Source: Argentina anserina
Taxonomy: Eukaryota > Streptophyta > Magnoliopsida > Rosales > Rosaceae
DNA length: 64,000 nucleotides
Assembly: GCF_933775445.1 (NCBI RefSeq)
Contig: NC_065877.1
Coordinates: 17,918,001 to 17,982,000, forward strand
Direction of reading: 5' to 3'
Shown: in pieces, positions 1 to 13,600 of the stretch
How the letters are laid out: each line of letters begins with the position of its first letter
Numbering within the stretch: position 1 is the stretch's first letter
Program-made: the position numbers and the translations under genes
Notes under the pieces: generated by a model
The model's input: only the letters and a program-made list of their open reading frames with translations
Databases searched by the model: none
Told to the model about the DNA's origin: nothing

Positions 1-1229
1 CTTTCAACTGAGTATCTTTATATCGTTTGAGTATCTTTTCAATTCTCGTTTGAGTATCTTTCTGTACGGCTTTCTGGTGCGATTTTAATTTGTATTTGAG
101 AGTGTTTCCATTGTGGGCGTGTGTTTCTTTCAAACTGAGTATCTTTCTATCGTTTGAGTACCTTTTCAATTCTCGTTTGAGTATCTTTCTGTACGGCTTT
201 CTGATGTGATATTCTTTGAATTTGAGAGTGTTTCCAGTGTGGGCGTGTGTTTCTTTCAAACTGAGTATCTTTCTATCGTTTGAGTATCTTTTCAATTCTC
301 GTTTGAGTATCTTTCTGAACGGCTTTCTGATGCGATTTTCTTTGAATTTGAGAGTGTTTCCAGTGTGGGCGTGTGTTTCTTTCAAACTGAGTATCTTTCT
401 ATCGTTTGAGTAACTTTTCAATTCTCGTATGAGTATCTTTCTGAACGGCTTTCTGGTGCGATTTTCTTTGAAATTGAGAGTGTTTCCAGTGTGGGCGTGT
501 GTTTATTTCAAACTGAATATCTTTCTATCATTTGAGTATCTTTTCAATTCTTGTTTGAGTATCTTTCTGAACGGCTTTCTGATGCGAGTTTCTTCGAATT
601 TGAGAGTGTTTCCATTGTGGGCGTGTGTTTCTTTCAAACTGAGTATCTTTCTATCGTTTGAGTATCTTTTCAATTCTCGTATGAGTATCTTTCTGTACGG
701 CTTTCTGGTGCGATTTTCTTTGAATTTGAGAGTGTTTCCATTGTTTCTTTCAAACTGAGTATTTTTATATCGTTTGAGTATCTTTTCAATTCTCGTATGA
801 GTACCTTTCTGTACGGCTTTCTGGTGCGATTTTCTTTTAATTTGAGAGTGTTTCCAGTGTGGGCGTGTGTTTCTTTCAAACTTAGTATCTTTCTATCGTT
901 TGAGTATCTTTTCAATTCTCGTATGAGTACCTTTCTGTACGGCTTTCTGGTGCGATTTTCTTTGAATTTGAGAGTGTTTCCAGTGTGGGCGTGTGTTTCT
1001 TTCAAACTTAGTATCTTTATATCGTTTGAGTATCTTTTCAATTCTCGTTTGAGTATCTTTCTGAACGGCTTTCTGGTGCGATTTTCTTTGAATTTGAGAG
1101 TGTTTCCAGTGTGGGCGTGTGTTTCTTTCAAACTGAGTATCTTTCTATCGTTTGAGTATCTTTTCAATTCTCGTTTGAGTATCTTTCTGAACGGCTTTCT
1201 GGTGCGATTTTCTTTGAATTTGAGAGTGT

Positions 1230-4200
1230 TTCCAGTGTGGTCGTGTGTTTCTTTCAAACTGAGTATCTTTCTATCGTTTGAGTATCTTTTCAATTCTCGT
1301 ATGAGTACCTTTCTGAACGGCTTTCTGATGCGAGTTTCTTTGAATTTGAGTGTTTCCATTGTGGGCGTGTGTTTCTTTCCAACTGAGTATCTTTCTATCG
1401 TTTGAGTATCTTTTCAATTCTCGTATGAGTATCTTTCTGTACGGCTTTCTGGTGCGATTTTCTTTGAATTTGAGAGTGTTTCCAGTGTGGGCGTGTGTTT
1501 CTTTCAAACTGAGTATCTTTCTATCGTTTGAGTATCTTTTCAATTCTCGTTTGAGTATCTTTCTGAATGGCTTTCTGATGCGAGTTTCTTTGCATTTGAG
1601 AGTGTTTCCATTGTGGGCGTGTGTTTCTTTCAAATTGATTATCTTTCTATTGTTTGAGTATCTTTTCAATTCTTGTTTGAGTATCTTTCTGAACGGCTTT
1701 CTGATGCGAGTTTCTTCGAATTTGAGAGTGTTTCCATTGTGGGCGTGTGTTTCTTTCAAACTGAGTATCTTTCTATCGTTTGAGTATCTTTTCAATTCTC
1801 GTATGAGTATCTTTCTGTACGGCTTTCTGGTGCGATTTTCTTTGAATTTGAGAGTGTTTCCATTGTTTCTTTCAAACTGAGTATCTTTATATCGTTTGAG
1901 TATCTTTTCAATTCTCGTATGAGTATCTTTCTGTACGGCTTTCTGGTACGATTTTCTTTGAATTTCAGAGTGTTTCCAGTGTGGGCGTGTCTGTCTTTCA
2001 AACTGGGTATCTTTCTATCCTTTCAGTATTTTTCAATTCTCGTATGAGTATCTTTCTGAACGACTTTCTAGAGCGATTTTCTTTGAATTTGAGAGTGTTT
2101 CCAGTGTGGGCGTGTGTTTATTTCAAACTGAGTATCTTTCTATCGTTTGAGTACCTTTTCAATTCTCGTTTGAGTATCTTTCTGTACGGCTTTCTGGTGT
2201 GAGTTGCTTTTGAATTTGAGAGTGTTTCCAGTGTGGGCGTGTGTTTCTTTCAACTGAGTATCTTTATATCGTTTGAGTATCTTTTCAATTCTCGTTTGAG
2301 TATCTTTCTGTACGGCTTTCTGGTGCGATTTTAATTTGTATTTGAGAGTGTTTCCATTGTGGGCGTGTGTTTCTTTCAAACTGAGTATCTTTCTATCGTT
2401 TGAGTACCTTTTCAATTCTCGTTTGAGTATCTTTCTGTACGGCTTTCTGATGTGATATTCTTTGAATTTGAGAGTGTTTCCAGTGTGGGCGTGTGTTTCT
2501 TTCAAACTGAGTATCTTTCTATCGTTTGAGTATCTTTTCAATTCTCGTTTGAGTATCTTTCTGAACGGCTTTCTGATGCGATTTTCTTTGAATTTGAGAG
2601 TGTTTCCAGTGTGGGCGTGTGTTTCTTTCAAACTGAGTATCTTTCTATCGTTTGAGTAACTTTTCAATTCTCGTATGAGTATCTTTCTGAACGGCTTTCT
2701 GGTGCGATTTTCTTTGAAATTGAGAGTGTTTCCAGTGTGGGCGTGTGTTTATTTCAAACTGAATATCTTTCTATCATTTGAGTATCTTTTCAATTCTTGT
2801 TTGAGTATCTTTCTGAACGGCTTTCTGGTGCGATTTTCTTTGAAATTGAGAGTGTTTCCAGTGTGGGCGTGTGTTTATTTCAAACTGAATATCTTTCTAT
2901 CATTTGAGTATCTTTTCAATTCTTGTTTGAGTATCTTTCTGAACGGCTTTCTGATGCGAGTTTCTTCGAATTTGAGAGTGTTTCCAGTGTGGTCGTGTGT
3001 TTCTTTCAAAGTGAGTATCTTTCTATCGTTTGAGTATCTTTTCAATTCTCGTATGAGTACCTTTCTGAACGGCTTTCTGATGCGAGTTTCTTTGAATTTG
3101 AGTGTTTCCATTGTGGGCGTGTGTTTCTTTCCAACTGAGTATCTTTCTATCGTTTGAGTATCTTTTCAATTCTCGTATGAGTATCTTTCTGTACGGCTTT
3201 CTGGTGCGATTTTCTTTGAATTTGAGAGTGTTTCCAGTGTGGGCGTGTGTTTCTTTCAAACTGAGTATCTTTCTATCGTTTGAGTATCTTTTCAATTCTC
3301 GTTTGAGTATCTTTCTGAATGGCTTTCTGATGCGAGTTTCTTTGCATTTGAGAGTGTTTCCATTGTGGGCGTGTGTTTCTTTCAAATTGATTATCTTTCT
3401 ATTGTTTGAGTATCTTTTCAATTCTTGTTTGAGTATCTTTCTGAACGGCTTTCTGATGCGAGTTTCTTCGAATTTGAGAGTGTTTCCATTGTGGGCGTGT
3501 GTTTCTTTCAAACTGAGTATCTTTCTATCGTTTGAGTATCTTTTCAATTCTCGTATGAGTATCTTTCTGTACGGCTTTCTGTTGCGATTTTCTTTGAATT
3601 TGAGAGTGTTTCCATTGTTTCTTTCAAACTGAGTATCTTTATATCGTTTGAGTATCTTTTCAATTCTCGTATGAGTATCTTTCTGTACGGCTTTCTGGTA
3701 CGATTTTCTTTGAATTTCAGAGTGTTTCCAGTGTGGGCGTGTCTGTCTTTCAAACTGGGTATCTTTCTATCCTTTCAGTATTTTTCAATTCTCGTATGAG
3801 TATCTTTCTGAACGACTTTCTAGAGCGATTTTCTTTGAATTTGAGAGTGTTTCCAGTGTGGGCGTGTGTTTATTTCAAACTGAGTATCTTTCTATCGTTT
3901 GAGTACCTTTTCAATTCTCGTTTGAGTATCTTTCTGTACGGCTTTCTGGTGTGAGTTGCTTTTGAATTTGAGAGTGTTTCCAGTGTGGGCGTGTGTTTCT
4001 TTCAACTGAGTATCTTTATATCGTTTGAGTATCTTTTCAATTCTCGTTTGAGTATCTTTCTGTACGGCTTTCTGGTGCGATTTTAATTTGTATTTGAGAG
4101 TGTTTCCATTGTGGGCGTGTGTTTCTTTCAAACTGAGTATCTTTCTATCGTTTGAGTACCTTTTCAATTCTCGTTTGAGTATCTTTCTGTACGGCTTTCT

Positions 4201-4733
4201 GATGTGATATTCTTTGAATTTGAGAGTGTTTCCAGTGTGGGCGTGTGTTTCTTTCAAACTGAGTATCTTTCTATCGTTTGAGTATCTTTTCAATTCTCGT
4301 TTGAGTATCTTTCTGAACGGCTTTCTGATGCGATTTTCTTTGAATTTGAGAGTGTTTCCAGTGTGGGCGTGTGTTTCTTTCAAACTGAGTATCTTTCTAT
4401 CGTTTGAGTAACTTTTCAATTCTCGTATGAGTATCTTTCTGAACGGCTTTCTGGTGCGATTTTCTTTGAATTTGAGAGTGTTTCCAGTGTGGGCGTGTGT
4501 TTATTTCAAACTGAATATCTTTCTATCATTTGAGTATCTTTTCAATTCTTGTTTGAGTATCTTTCTGAACGGCTTTCTGATGCGAGTTTCTTCGAATTTG
4601 AGAGTGTTTCCATTGTGGGCGTGTGTTTCTTTCAAACTGAGTATCTTTCTATCGTTTGAGTATCTTTTCAATTCTCGTATGAGTATCTTTCTGTACGGCT
4701 TTCTGGTGCGATTTTCTTTGAATTTGAGAGTGT
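1230..4733. repeat. 1,752-bp higher-order repeat, two tandem copies
   Basis: The blocks at about 1,230-2,981 and 2,982-4,733 match at a constant offset of 1,752 bp. Rare variants recur in step: the TTTCCAACTGAG monomer near 1,377 and 3,129, the 116-bp deletion at 1,866 and 3,618, and the TCTAGAGCG monomer at 2,068 and 3,820. By eye only a few substitutions separate the copies, for example GGTGCG against GTTGCG near 1,829 and 3,581. The length fits 14 monomers less the short-monomer deletion and small indels. Within copy 1 one monomer is itself duplicated at about 2,713-2,964. The ends are approximate. Confidence 0.8.
1851..2088. repeat. Marker cassette of variant monomers (116-bp short form and followers)
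   Basis: This is the type example of a recurring cassette. A short monomer lacks GGGCGTGTGT (junction near 1,866). The next monomer carries GGTACGATTTTC, GAATTTCAGAG and CCTTTCAGTATTTTTC. The third carries AACGACTTTCTAGAGCG. I located the short-form junction 26 times: near 744, 1,866, 3,618, 4,742, 5,488, 11,276, 15,551, 17,686, 18,790, 19,536, 20,282, 21,028, 22,510, 24,726, 25,472, 26,576, 27,446, 27,564, 28,668, 29,538, 31,522, 33,144, 36,156, 37,908, 41,806 and 43,558. Most, not all, are followed by the GGTACG-type monomer. Each 10-bp loss shifts the reading frame, which is why long open frames end there. Confidence 0.85.
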
Positions 4734-7679
4734 TTCCATTGTTTCTTTCAAACTGAGTATTTTTATATCGTTTGAGTATCTTTTCAATTCTCGTTTGAGT
4801 ATCTTTCTGTACGGCTTTCTGGTGCGATTTTAATTTGTATTTGAGAGTGTTTCCATTGTGGGCGTGTGTTTCTTTCAAACTGAGTATCTTTCTATCGTTT
4901 GAGTACCTTTTCAATTCTCGTTTGAGTATCTTTCTGTACGGCTTTCTGATGTGATTTTCTTTGAATTTGAGAGTGTTTCCAGTGTGGGCGTGTGTTTCTT
5001 TCAAACTAAGTATCTTTCTATCGTTTGTGTAACTTTTCAATTCTTGTATGAGTATCTTTCTGAACGGCTTTCTGGTGCGATTTTCTTTGAATTTGAGAGT
5101 GTTTCCAGTGTGGGCGTGTGTTTCTTTCAAACTGAGTATCTTTCTATCGTTTGAGTATCTTTTCAATTCTCGTATGAGTATCTTTCTGAACGGCTTTCTG
5201 GTGCGATTTTCTTTGAAATTGAGAGTGTTTCCAGTGTGGGCGTGTGTTTATTTCAAACTGAATATCTTTCTATCATTTGAGTATCTTTTCAATTCTTGTT
5301 TGAGTATCTTTCTGAACGGCTTTCTGATGCGAGTTTCTTCGAATTTGAGAGTGTTTCCATTGTGGGCGTGTGTTTCTTTCAAACTGAGTATCTTTCTATC
5401 GTTTGAGTATCTTTTCAATTCTCGTATGAGTATCTTTCTGTACGGCTTTCTGGTGCGATTTTCTTTGAATTTGAGAGTGGTTCCATTGTTTCTTTCAAAC
5501 TGAGTATCTTTATATCGTTTGAGTATCTTTTCAATTCTCGTATGAGTATCTTTCTGTACGGCTTTCTGGTACGATTTTCTTTGAATTTCAGAGTGTTTCC
5601 AGTGTGGGCGTGTGTGTCTTTCAAACTGGGTATCTTTCTATCCTTTCAGTATTTTTCAATTCTCGTATGAGTATCTTTCTGAACGACTTTTCTAGAGCGA
5701 TTTTCTTTGAATTTGAGAGTGTTTCCAGTGTGGGCGTGTGTTTATTTCAAACTGAGTATCTTTCTATCGTTTGAGTACCTTTTCAATTCTCGTTTGAGTA
5801 TCTTTCTGTACGGCTTTCTGGTGTGAGTTGCTTTTGAATTTGAGAGTGTTTCCAGTGTGGGCGTGTGTTTCTTTCAACTGAGTATCTTTCTATTGTTTGA
5901 GTATCTTTTCAATTCTCGTATGAGTCTCTTTCTGAACGGCTTTCTGATGAGAGTTTCTTTGAATTTGAGAGTGTTTCCAGTGTGGTCGTGTGTTTCTTTC
6001 AAACTGAGTATCTTTCTATCGTTTGAGTATCTTTTCAATTCTCGTTTGAGTATCTTTCTGTACGGCTTTCTGGTGCGATGTTAATTTGAATTTGAGAGTG
6101 TTTCCATTGTGGGCGTGTGTTTCTTTCAAACTGAGTATCTTTCTATCGTTTGAGTACCTTTTCAATTCTCGTTTGAGTATCTTTCTGTACGGCTTTCTGG
6201 TGTGAGTTGCTTTTGAATTTGAGAGTGTTTCCAGTGTGGGCGTGTGTTTCTTTCAACTGAGTATCTTTATATCGTTTGAGTATCTTTTCAATTCTCGTTT
6301 GAGTATCTTTCTGAACGGCTTTCTGATGCGATTTTCTTTGAATTTGAGAGTGTTTCTAGTGTGGGCGTGTGTTTCTTTCAAACTGAGTATCTTTCTATCG
6401 TTTGAGTACCTTTTCAATTCTCGTTTGAGTATCTTTCTGTACGGCTTTCTGGTGTGAGTTTCTTTTGAATTTCAGAGTGTTTCCAGTGTGGGCGTGTGTT
6501 TCTTTCAACTGAGTATCTTTCTATCGTTTGAGTATCTTTTCAATTCTCGTTTGAGTATCTTTCTGTACGGCTATCTGGTGCGATTTTCTTTGAATTTGAG
6601 AGTGTTTCCAGTGTGGTCGTGTGTTTCTTTCAAACTGAGTATCTTTCTATCGTTTGAGTATCTTTTCAATTCTCGTATGAGTACCTTTCTGTACGGCTTT
6701 CTGGTGCGATTTTCTTTTAATTTGAGAGTGTTTCCAGTGTGGGCGTGTGTTTCTTTCAAACTTAGTATCTTTCTATCGTTTGAGTATCTTTTCAATTCTC
6801 GTATGAGTACCTTTCTGTACGGCTTTCTGGTGCGATTTTCTTTGAATTTGAGAGTGTTTCCAGTGTGGGCGTGTGTCTCTTTCAAACTTAGTATCTTTAT
6901 ATCGTTTGAGTATCTTTTCAATTCTCGTTTGAGTATCTTTCTGAACGGCTTTCTGGTGCGATTTTCTTTGAATTTGAGAGTGTTTCCAGTGTGGTCGTGT
7001 GTTTCTTTCAAAGTGAGTATCTTTCTATCGTTTGAGTATCTTTTCAATTCTCGTATGAGTACCTTTCTGTACGGTTTTCTGGTGTGATTTTCTTTTAATT
7101 TGAGAGTGTTTCCAGTGTGGTCGTGTGTATCTTTCAAACTGAGTATCTTTCTATCGTTTGAGTATCTTTTCAATTCTCGTTTGAGTATCTTTCTGAACGG
7201 CTTTCTGATGCGATTTTCTTTGAATTTGAGAGTGTTTCCAGTGTGGGCGTGTGTTTCTTTCAAACTGAGTATCTTTCTATCGTTTGAGTAACTTTTCAAT
7301 TCTCGTATGAGTATCTTTCTGAACGGCTTTCTGGTGCGATTTTCTTTGAATTTGAGAGTGTTTCCAGTGTGGGCGTGTGTTTATTTCAAACTGAATATCT
7401 TTCTATCATTTGAGTATCTTTTCAATTCTTGTTTGAGTATCTTTCTGAACGGCTTTCTGATGCGAGTTTCTTCGAATTTGAGAGTGTTTCCATTGTGGGC
7501 GGTGTTTCTTTCAAACTGAGTATCTTTCTATCGTTTGAGTATCTTTTCAATTCTCGTATGAGTATCTTTCTGAACGGCTTTCTGGTGCGATTTTCTTTGA
7601 ATTTGAGAGTGTTTCCAGTGTGGGCGTGTGTTTCTTTCAACTGAGTATCTTTATATCGTTTGAGTATCTTTTCAATTCT

Positions 7680-10600
7680 CGTTTGAGTATCTTTCTGTAC
7701 GGCTTTCTGGTGCGATTTTCTTTTAATTTGAGAGTGTTTCCAGTGTGGGCGTGTGTTTCTTTCAAACTTAGTATCTTTCTATCGTTTGAGTATCTTTTCA
7801 ATTCTCGTATGAGTACCTTTCTGTACGGCTTTCTGGTGCGATTTTCTTTGAATTTGAGAGTGTTTCCAGTGTGGGCGTGTGTTTCTTTCAACTGAGTATC
7901 TTTATATCGTTTGAGTATCTTTTCAATTCTCGTTTGAGTATCTTTCTGTACCGCTTTCTGGTGCGATTTTAATTTGTATTTGAGAGTGTTTCCATTGTGG
8001 GCGTGTGTTTCTTTCAAACTGAGTATCTTTCTATCGTTTGAGTACCTTTTCAATTCTCGTTTGAGTATCTTTCTGTACGGCTTTCTGGTGTGAGTTGCTT
8101 TTGAATTTGAGAGTGTTTCCAGTGTGGGCGTGTGTTTATTTCAAACTGAATATCTTTCTATCATTTGAGTATCTTTTCAATTCTTGTTTGAGTATCTTTC
8201 TGAACGGCTTTCTGATGCGAGTTTCTTCGAATTTGAGAGTGTTTCCATTGTGGGCGTGTGTTTCTTTCAAACTGAGTATCTTTCTATCGTTTAAGTATCT
8301 TTTCAATTCTCGTATGAGTATCTTTCTGAACGGCTTTCTGGTGCGATTTTCTTTGAATTTGAGAGTGTTTCCAGTGTGGGCGTGTGTTTCTTTCAACTGA
8401 GTATCTTTATATCGTTTGAGTATCTTTTCAATTCTCGTTTGAGTATCTTTCTGTACGGCTTTCTGGTGCGATTTTAATTTGAATTTGAGAGTGTTTCCAA
8501 TGTGGGCGTGTGTTTCTTTCAACTGAGGATCTTTATATCGTTTGAGTATCTTTTCAATTCTCGTTTAAGTATCTTTCTGTACGGCTTTCTGGTGATTTTC
8601 TTTGTATTTGAGAGTGTTTCCAGTGTGGGCGTGTGTTTCTTTCAAACTGAGTATCTTTCTATCGTTTGAGTAACTTTTCAATTCTCGTATGAGTATGTTT
8701 CTGAACGGCTTTCTGGTGCGATTTTCTTTGAAATTGAGAGTGTTTCCAGTGTGGGCGTGTGTTTATTTCAAACTGAATATCTTTCTATCATTTGAGTATC
8801 TTTTCAATTCTTGTTTGAGTATCTTTCTGAACGGCTTTCTGATGCGAGTTTCTTCGAATTTGAGAGTGTTTCCATTGTGGGCGTGTGTTTCTTTCAAACT
8901 GAGTATCTTTCTATCGTTTGAGTACCTTTTCAATTCTCGTTTGAGTATCTTTCTGTACGGCTTTCTGGTGTGAGTTGCTTTTGAATTTGAGAGTGTTTCC
9001 AGTGTGGGCGTGTGTTTCTTTCAACTGAGTATCTTTATATCGTTTGAGTATCTTTTCAATTCTCGTTTGAGTATCATTCTGTACGGCTTTCTGGTGCGAT
9101 TTTAATTTGTATTTGAGAGTGTTTCCATTGTGGGCGTGTGTGTCTTTCAAACTGAGTATCTTTCTATCGTTTGAGTACCTTTTCAATTCTCGTTTGAGTA
9201 TCTTTCTGTACGGCTTTCTGATGTGATTTTCTTTGAATTTGAGAGTGTTTCCAGTGTGGGCGTGTGTTTCTTTCAAACTAAGTATCTTTCTATCGTTTGT
9301 GTCACTTTTCAATTCTTGTATGAGTATCTTTCTGAACGGCTTTCTGGTGCGATTTTCTTTGAATTCGAGAGTGTTTCCAGTGTGGGCGTGTGTTTATTTC
9401 ATATTGAATATCGTTCTATCATTTGAGTATCTTTTCAATTCTTGTTTGAGTATCATTCTGAACGGCTTTCTGATGCGAGTTTCTTCGAATTTGAGAGTGT
9501 TTCCAGTGTGGGCGTGTGTTTCTTTCAACTGAGTATCTTTATATCGTTTGAGTATCTTTTCAATTCTCGTTTGAGTATCTTTCTGTACGGCTTTCTGGTG
9601 CGATTTTAATTTGTATTTGAGAGTGTTTCCATTGTGGGCGTGTGTTTCTTTCAAACTGAGTATCTTTCTATCGTTTGAGTACCTTTTCAATTCTCGTTTG
9701 AGTATCTTTCTGTACGGCTTTCTGGTGTGAGTTGCTTTTGAATTTGAGAGTGTTTCCAGTGTGGGCGTGTGTTTCTTTCAACTGAGTATCTTCATATCGT
9801 TTGAGTATCTTTTCAATTCTCGTTTGAGTATCTTTCTGTACGGCTTTCTGGTGCGAGTTTGTTTTGAATTTGTGAGTGTTTCCATTGTGGGCGTGTGTTT
9901 CTTTCAAACTGAGTATTTTTCTATCGTTTGAGTACCTTTTCAATTCTCGTTTGAGTATCTTTCTGTACGGCTTTCTGGTGTGAGTTGCTTTTGAATTTGA
10001 GAGTGTTTCCAGTGTGGGCGTGTGTTTCTTTCAACTGAGTATCTTTATATCGTTTGAGTATCTTTTCAATTCTCGTTTGAGTATCTTTCTGTACGGCTTT
10101 CTGGTGCGATTTTAATTTGTATTTGAGAGTGTTTCCATTGTGGGCGTGTGTTTCTTTCAAACTGAGTATCTTTCTATCGTTTGAGTACCATTTCAATTCT
10201 CGTTTGAGTATCTTTCTGTACGGCTTTCTGGTGTGAGTTGCTTTTGAATTTGAGAGTGTTTCCAGTGTGGGCGTGTGTTTATTTCAAACTGAATATCTTT
10301 CTATCATTTGAGTATCTTTTCCATTCTTGTTTGAGTATCTTTCTGAACGGCTTTCTGATGCGAGTTTCTTCGAATTTGAGAGTGTTTCCATTGTGGGCGT
10401 GTGTTTCTTTCAAACTGAGTATCTTTCTATCGTTTGAGTATCTTTTCAATTCTCGTATGAGTATCTTTCTGAACGGCTTTCTGGTGCGATTTTCTTTGAA
10501 TTTGAGAGTGTTTCCAGTGTGGGCGTGTGTTTATTTCAAACTGAATATCTTTCTATCATTTGAGTATCTTTTCCATTCTTGTTTGAGTATCTTTCTGAAC

Positions 10601-13600
10601 GGCTTTCTGATGCGAGTTTCTTCGAATTTGAGAGTGTTTCCATTGTGGGCGTGTGTTTCTTTCAAACTGAGTATCTTTCTATCGTTTGAGTATCTTTTCA
10701 ATTCTCGTATGAGTATCTTTCTGAACGGCTTTCTGGTGCGATTTTCTTTGAATTTGAGAGTGTTTCCAGTGTGGGCGTGTGTTTCTTTCAACTGAGTATC
10801 TTTATATCGTTTGAGTATCTTTTCAATTCTCGTTTGAGTATCTTTCTGTACCGCTTTCTGGTGCGATTTTAATTTGTATTTGAGAGTGTTTCCATTGTGG
10901 GCGTGTGTTTCTTTCAAACTGAGTATCTTTCTATCGTTTGAGTACCTTTTCAATTCTCGTTTGAGTATCTTTCTGTACGGCTTTCTGGTGTGAGTTGCTT
11001 TTGAATTTGAGAGTGTTTCCAGTGTGGGCGTGTGTTTATTTCAAACTGAATATCTTTCTATCATTTGAGTATCTTTTCAATTCTTGTTTGAGTATCTTTC
11101 TGAACGGCTTTCTGATGCGAGTTTCTTCGAATTTGAGAGTGTTTCCATTGTGGGCGTGTGTTTCTTTCAAACTGAGTATCTTTCTATCGTTTGAGTATCT
11201 TTTCAATTCTCGTATGAGTATCTTTCTGTACGGCTTTCTGGTGCGATTTTCTTTGAATTTGAGAGTGGTTCCATTGTTTCTTTCAAACTGAGTATCTTTA
11301 TATCGTTTGAGTATCTTTTCAATTCTCGTATGAGTATCTTTCTGTACGGCTTTCTGGTACGATTTTCTTTGAATTTCAGAGTGTTTCCAGTGTGGGCGTG
11401 TGTGTCTTTCAAACTGGGTATCTTTCTATCCTTTCAGTATTTTTCAATTCTCGTATGAGTATCTTTCTGAACGACTTTTCTAGAGCGATTTTCTTTGAAT
11501 TTGAGAGTGTTTCCAGTGTGGGCGTGTGTTTATTTCAAACTGAATATCTTTCTATCATTTGAGTATCTTTTCCATTCTCGTTTGAGTATCTTTCTGTACG
11601 GCTTTCTGGTGCGATTTTCTTTTAATTTGAGAGTGTTTCCAGTGTGGGCGTGTGTTTCTTTCAAACTTAGTATCTTTCTATCGTTTGAGTATCTTTTCAA
11701 TTCTCGTATGAGTACCTTTCTGTACGGCTTTCTGGTGCGATTTTCTTTGAATTTGAGAGTGTTTCCAGTGTGGGCGTGTGTTTCTTTCAACTGAGTATCT
11801 TTATATCGTTTGAGTATCTTTTCAATTCTCGTTTGAGTATCTTTCTGTACCGCTTTCTGGTGCGATTTTAATTTGTATTTGAGAGTGTTTCCATTGTGGG
11901 CGTGTGTTTCTTTCAAACTGAGTATCTTTCTATCGTTTGAGTACCTTTTCAATTCTCGTTTGAGTATCTTTCTGTACGGCTTTCTGGTGTGAGTTGCTTT
12001 TGAATTTGAGAGTGTTTCCAGTGTGGGCGTGTGTTTATTTCAAACTGAATATCTTTCTATCATTTGAGTATCTTTTCAATTCTTGTTTGAGTATCTTTCT
12101 GAACGGCTTTCTGATGCGAGTTTCTTTGAATTTGAGAGTGTTTCCAGTGTGGGCGTGTGTTTCTTTCAAACTGAGTATCTTTCTATCGTTTAAGTATCTT
12201 TTCAATTCTCGTATGAGTATCTTTCTGAACGGCTTTCTGGTGCGATTTTCTTTGAATTTGAGAGTGTTTCCAGTGTGGGCGTGTGTTTCTTTCAACTGAG
12301 TATCTTTATATCGTTTGAGTATCTTTTCAATTCTCGTTTGAGTATCTTTCTGTACGGCTTTCTGGTGCGATTTTAATTTGAATTTGAGAGTGTTTCCAAT
12401 GTGGGCGTGTGTTTCTTTCAACTGAGGATCTTTATATCGTTTGAGTATCTTTTCAATTCTCGTTTAAGTATCTTTCTGTACGGCTTTCTGGTGATTTTCT
12501 TTGTATTTGAGAGTGTTTCCAGTGTGGGCGTGTGTTTCTTTCAAACTGAGTATCTTTCTATCGTTTGAGTAACTTTTCAATTCTCGTATGAGTATGTTTC
12601 TGAACGGCTTTCTGGTGCGATTTTCTTTGAAATTGAGAGTGTTTCCAGTGTGGGCGTGTGTTTATTTCAAACTGAATATCTTTCTATCATTTGAGTATCT
12701 TTTCAATTCTTGTTTGAGTATCTTTCTGAACGGCTTTCTGATGCGAGTTTCTTCGAATTTGAGAGTGTTTCCATTGTGGGCGTGTGTTTCTTTCAAACTG
12801 AGTATCTTTCTATCGTTTGAGTACCTTTTCAATTCTCGTTTGAGTATCTTTCTGTACGGCTTTCTGGTGTGAGTTGCTTTTGAATTTGAGAGTGTTTCCA
12901 GTGTGGGCGTGTGTTTCTTTCAACTGAGTATCTTTATATCGTTTGAGTATCTTTTCAATTCTCGTTTGAGTATCATTCTGTACGGCTTTCTGGTGCGATT
13001 TTAATTTGTATTTGAGAGTGTTTCCATTGTGGGCGTGTGTGTCTTTCAAACTGAGTATCTTTCTATCGTTTGAGTACCTTTTCAATTCTCGTTTGAGTAT
13101 CTTTCTGTACGGCTTTCTGATGTGATTTTCTTTGAATTTGAGAGTGTTTCCAGTGTGGGCGTGTGTTTCTTTCAAACTAAGTATCTTTCTATCGTTTGTG
13201 TCACTTTTCAATTCTTGTATGAGTATCTTTCTGAACGGCTTTCTGGTGCGATTTTCTTTGAATTCGAGAGTGTTTCCAGTGTGGGCGTGTGTTTATTTCA
13301 TATTGAATATCGTTCTATCATTTGAGTATCTTTTCAATTCTTGTTTGAGTATCATTCTGAACGGCTTTCTGATTCTAAATTCATCGAATTTGAGAGTGTT
13401 TCCAGTGTGGGCGTGTGTTTCTTTCAACCTGAGTATCTTTCTATCGTTTGAGTATCTTTTCAATTCTCGTTTGAGTATCTTTCTGTACGGCTTTCTGGTG
13501 CGATTTTAATTTGTATTTGAGAGTGTTTCCATTGTGGGCGTGTGTTTCTTTCAAACTGAGTATCTTTCTATCGTTTGAGTACCTTTTCAATTCTCGTTTG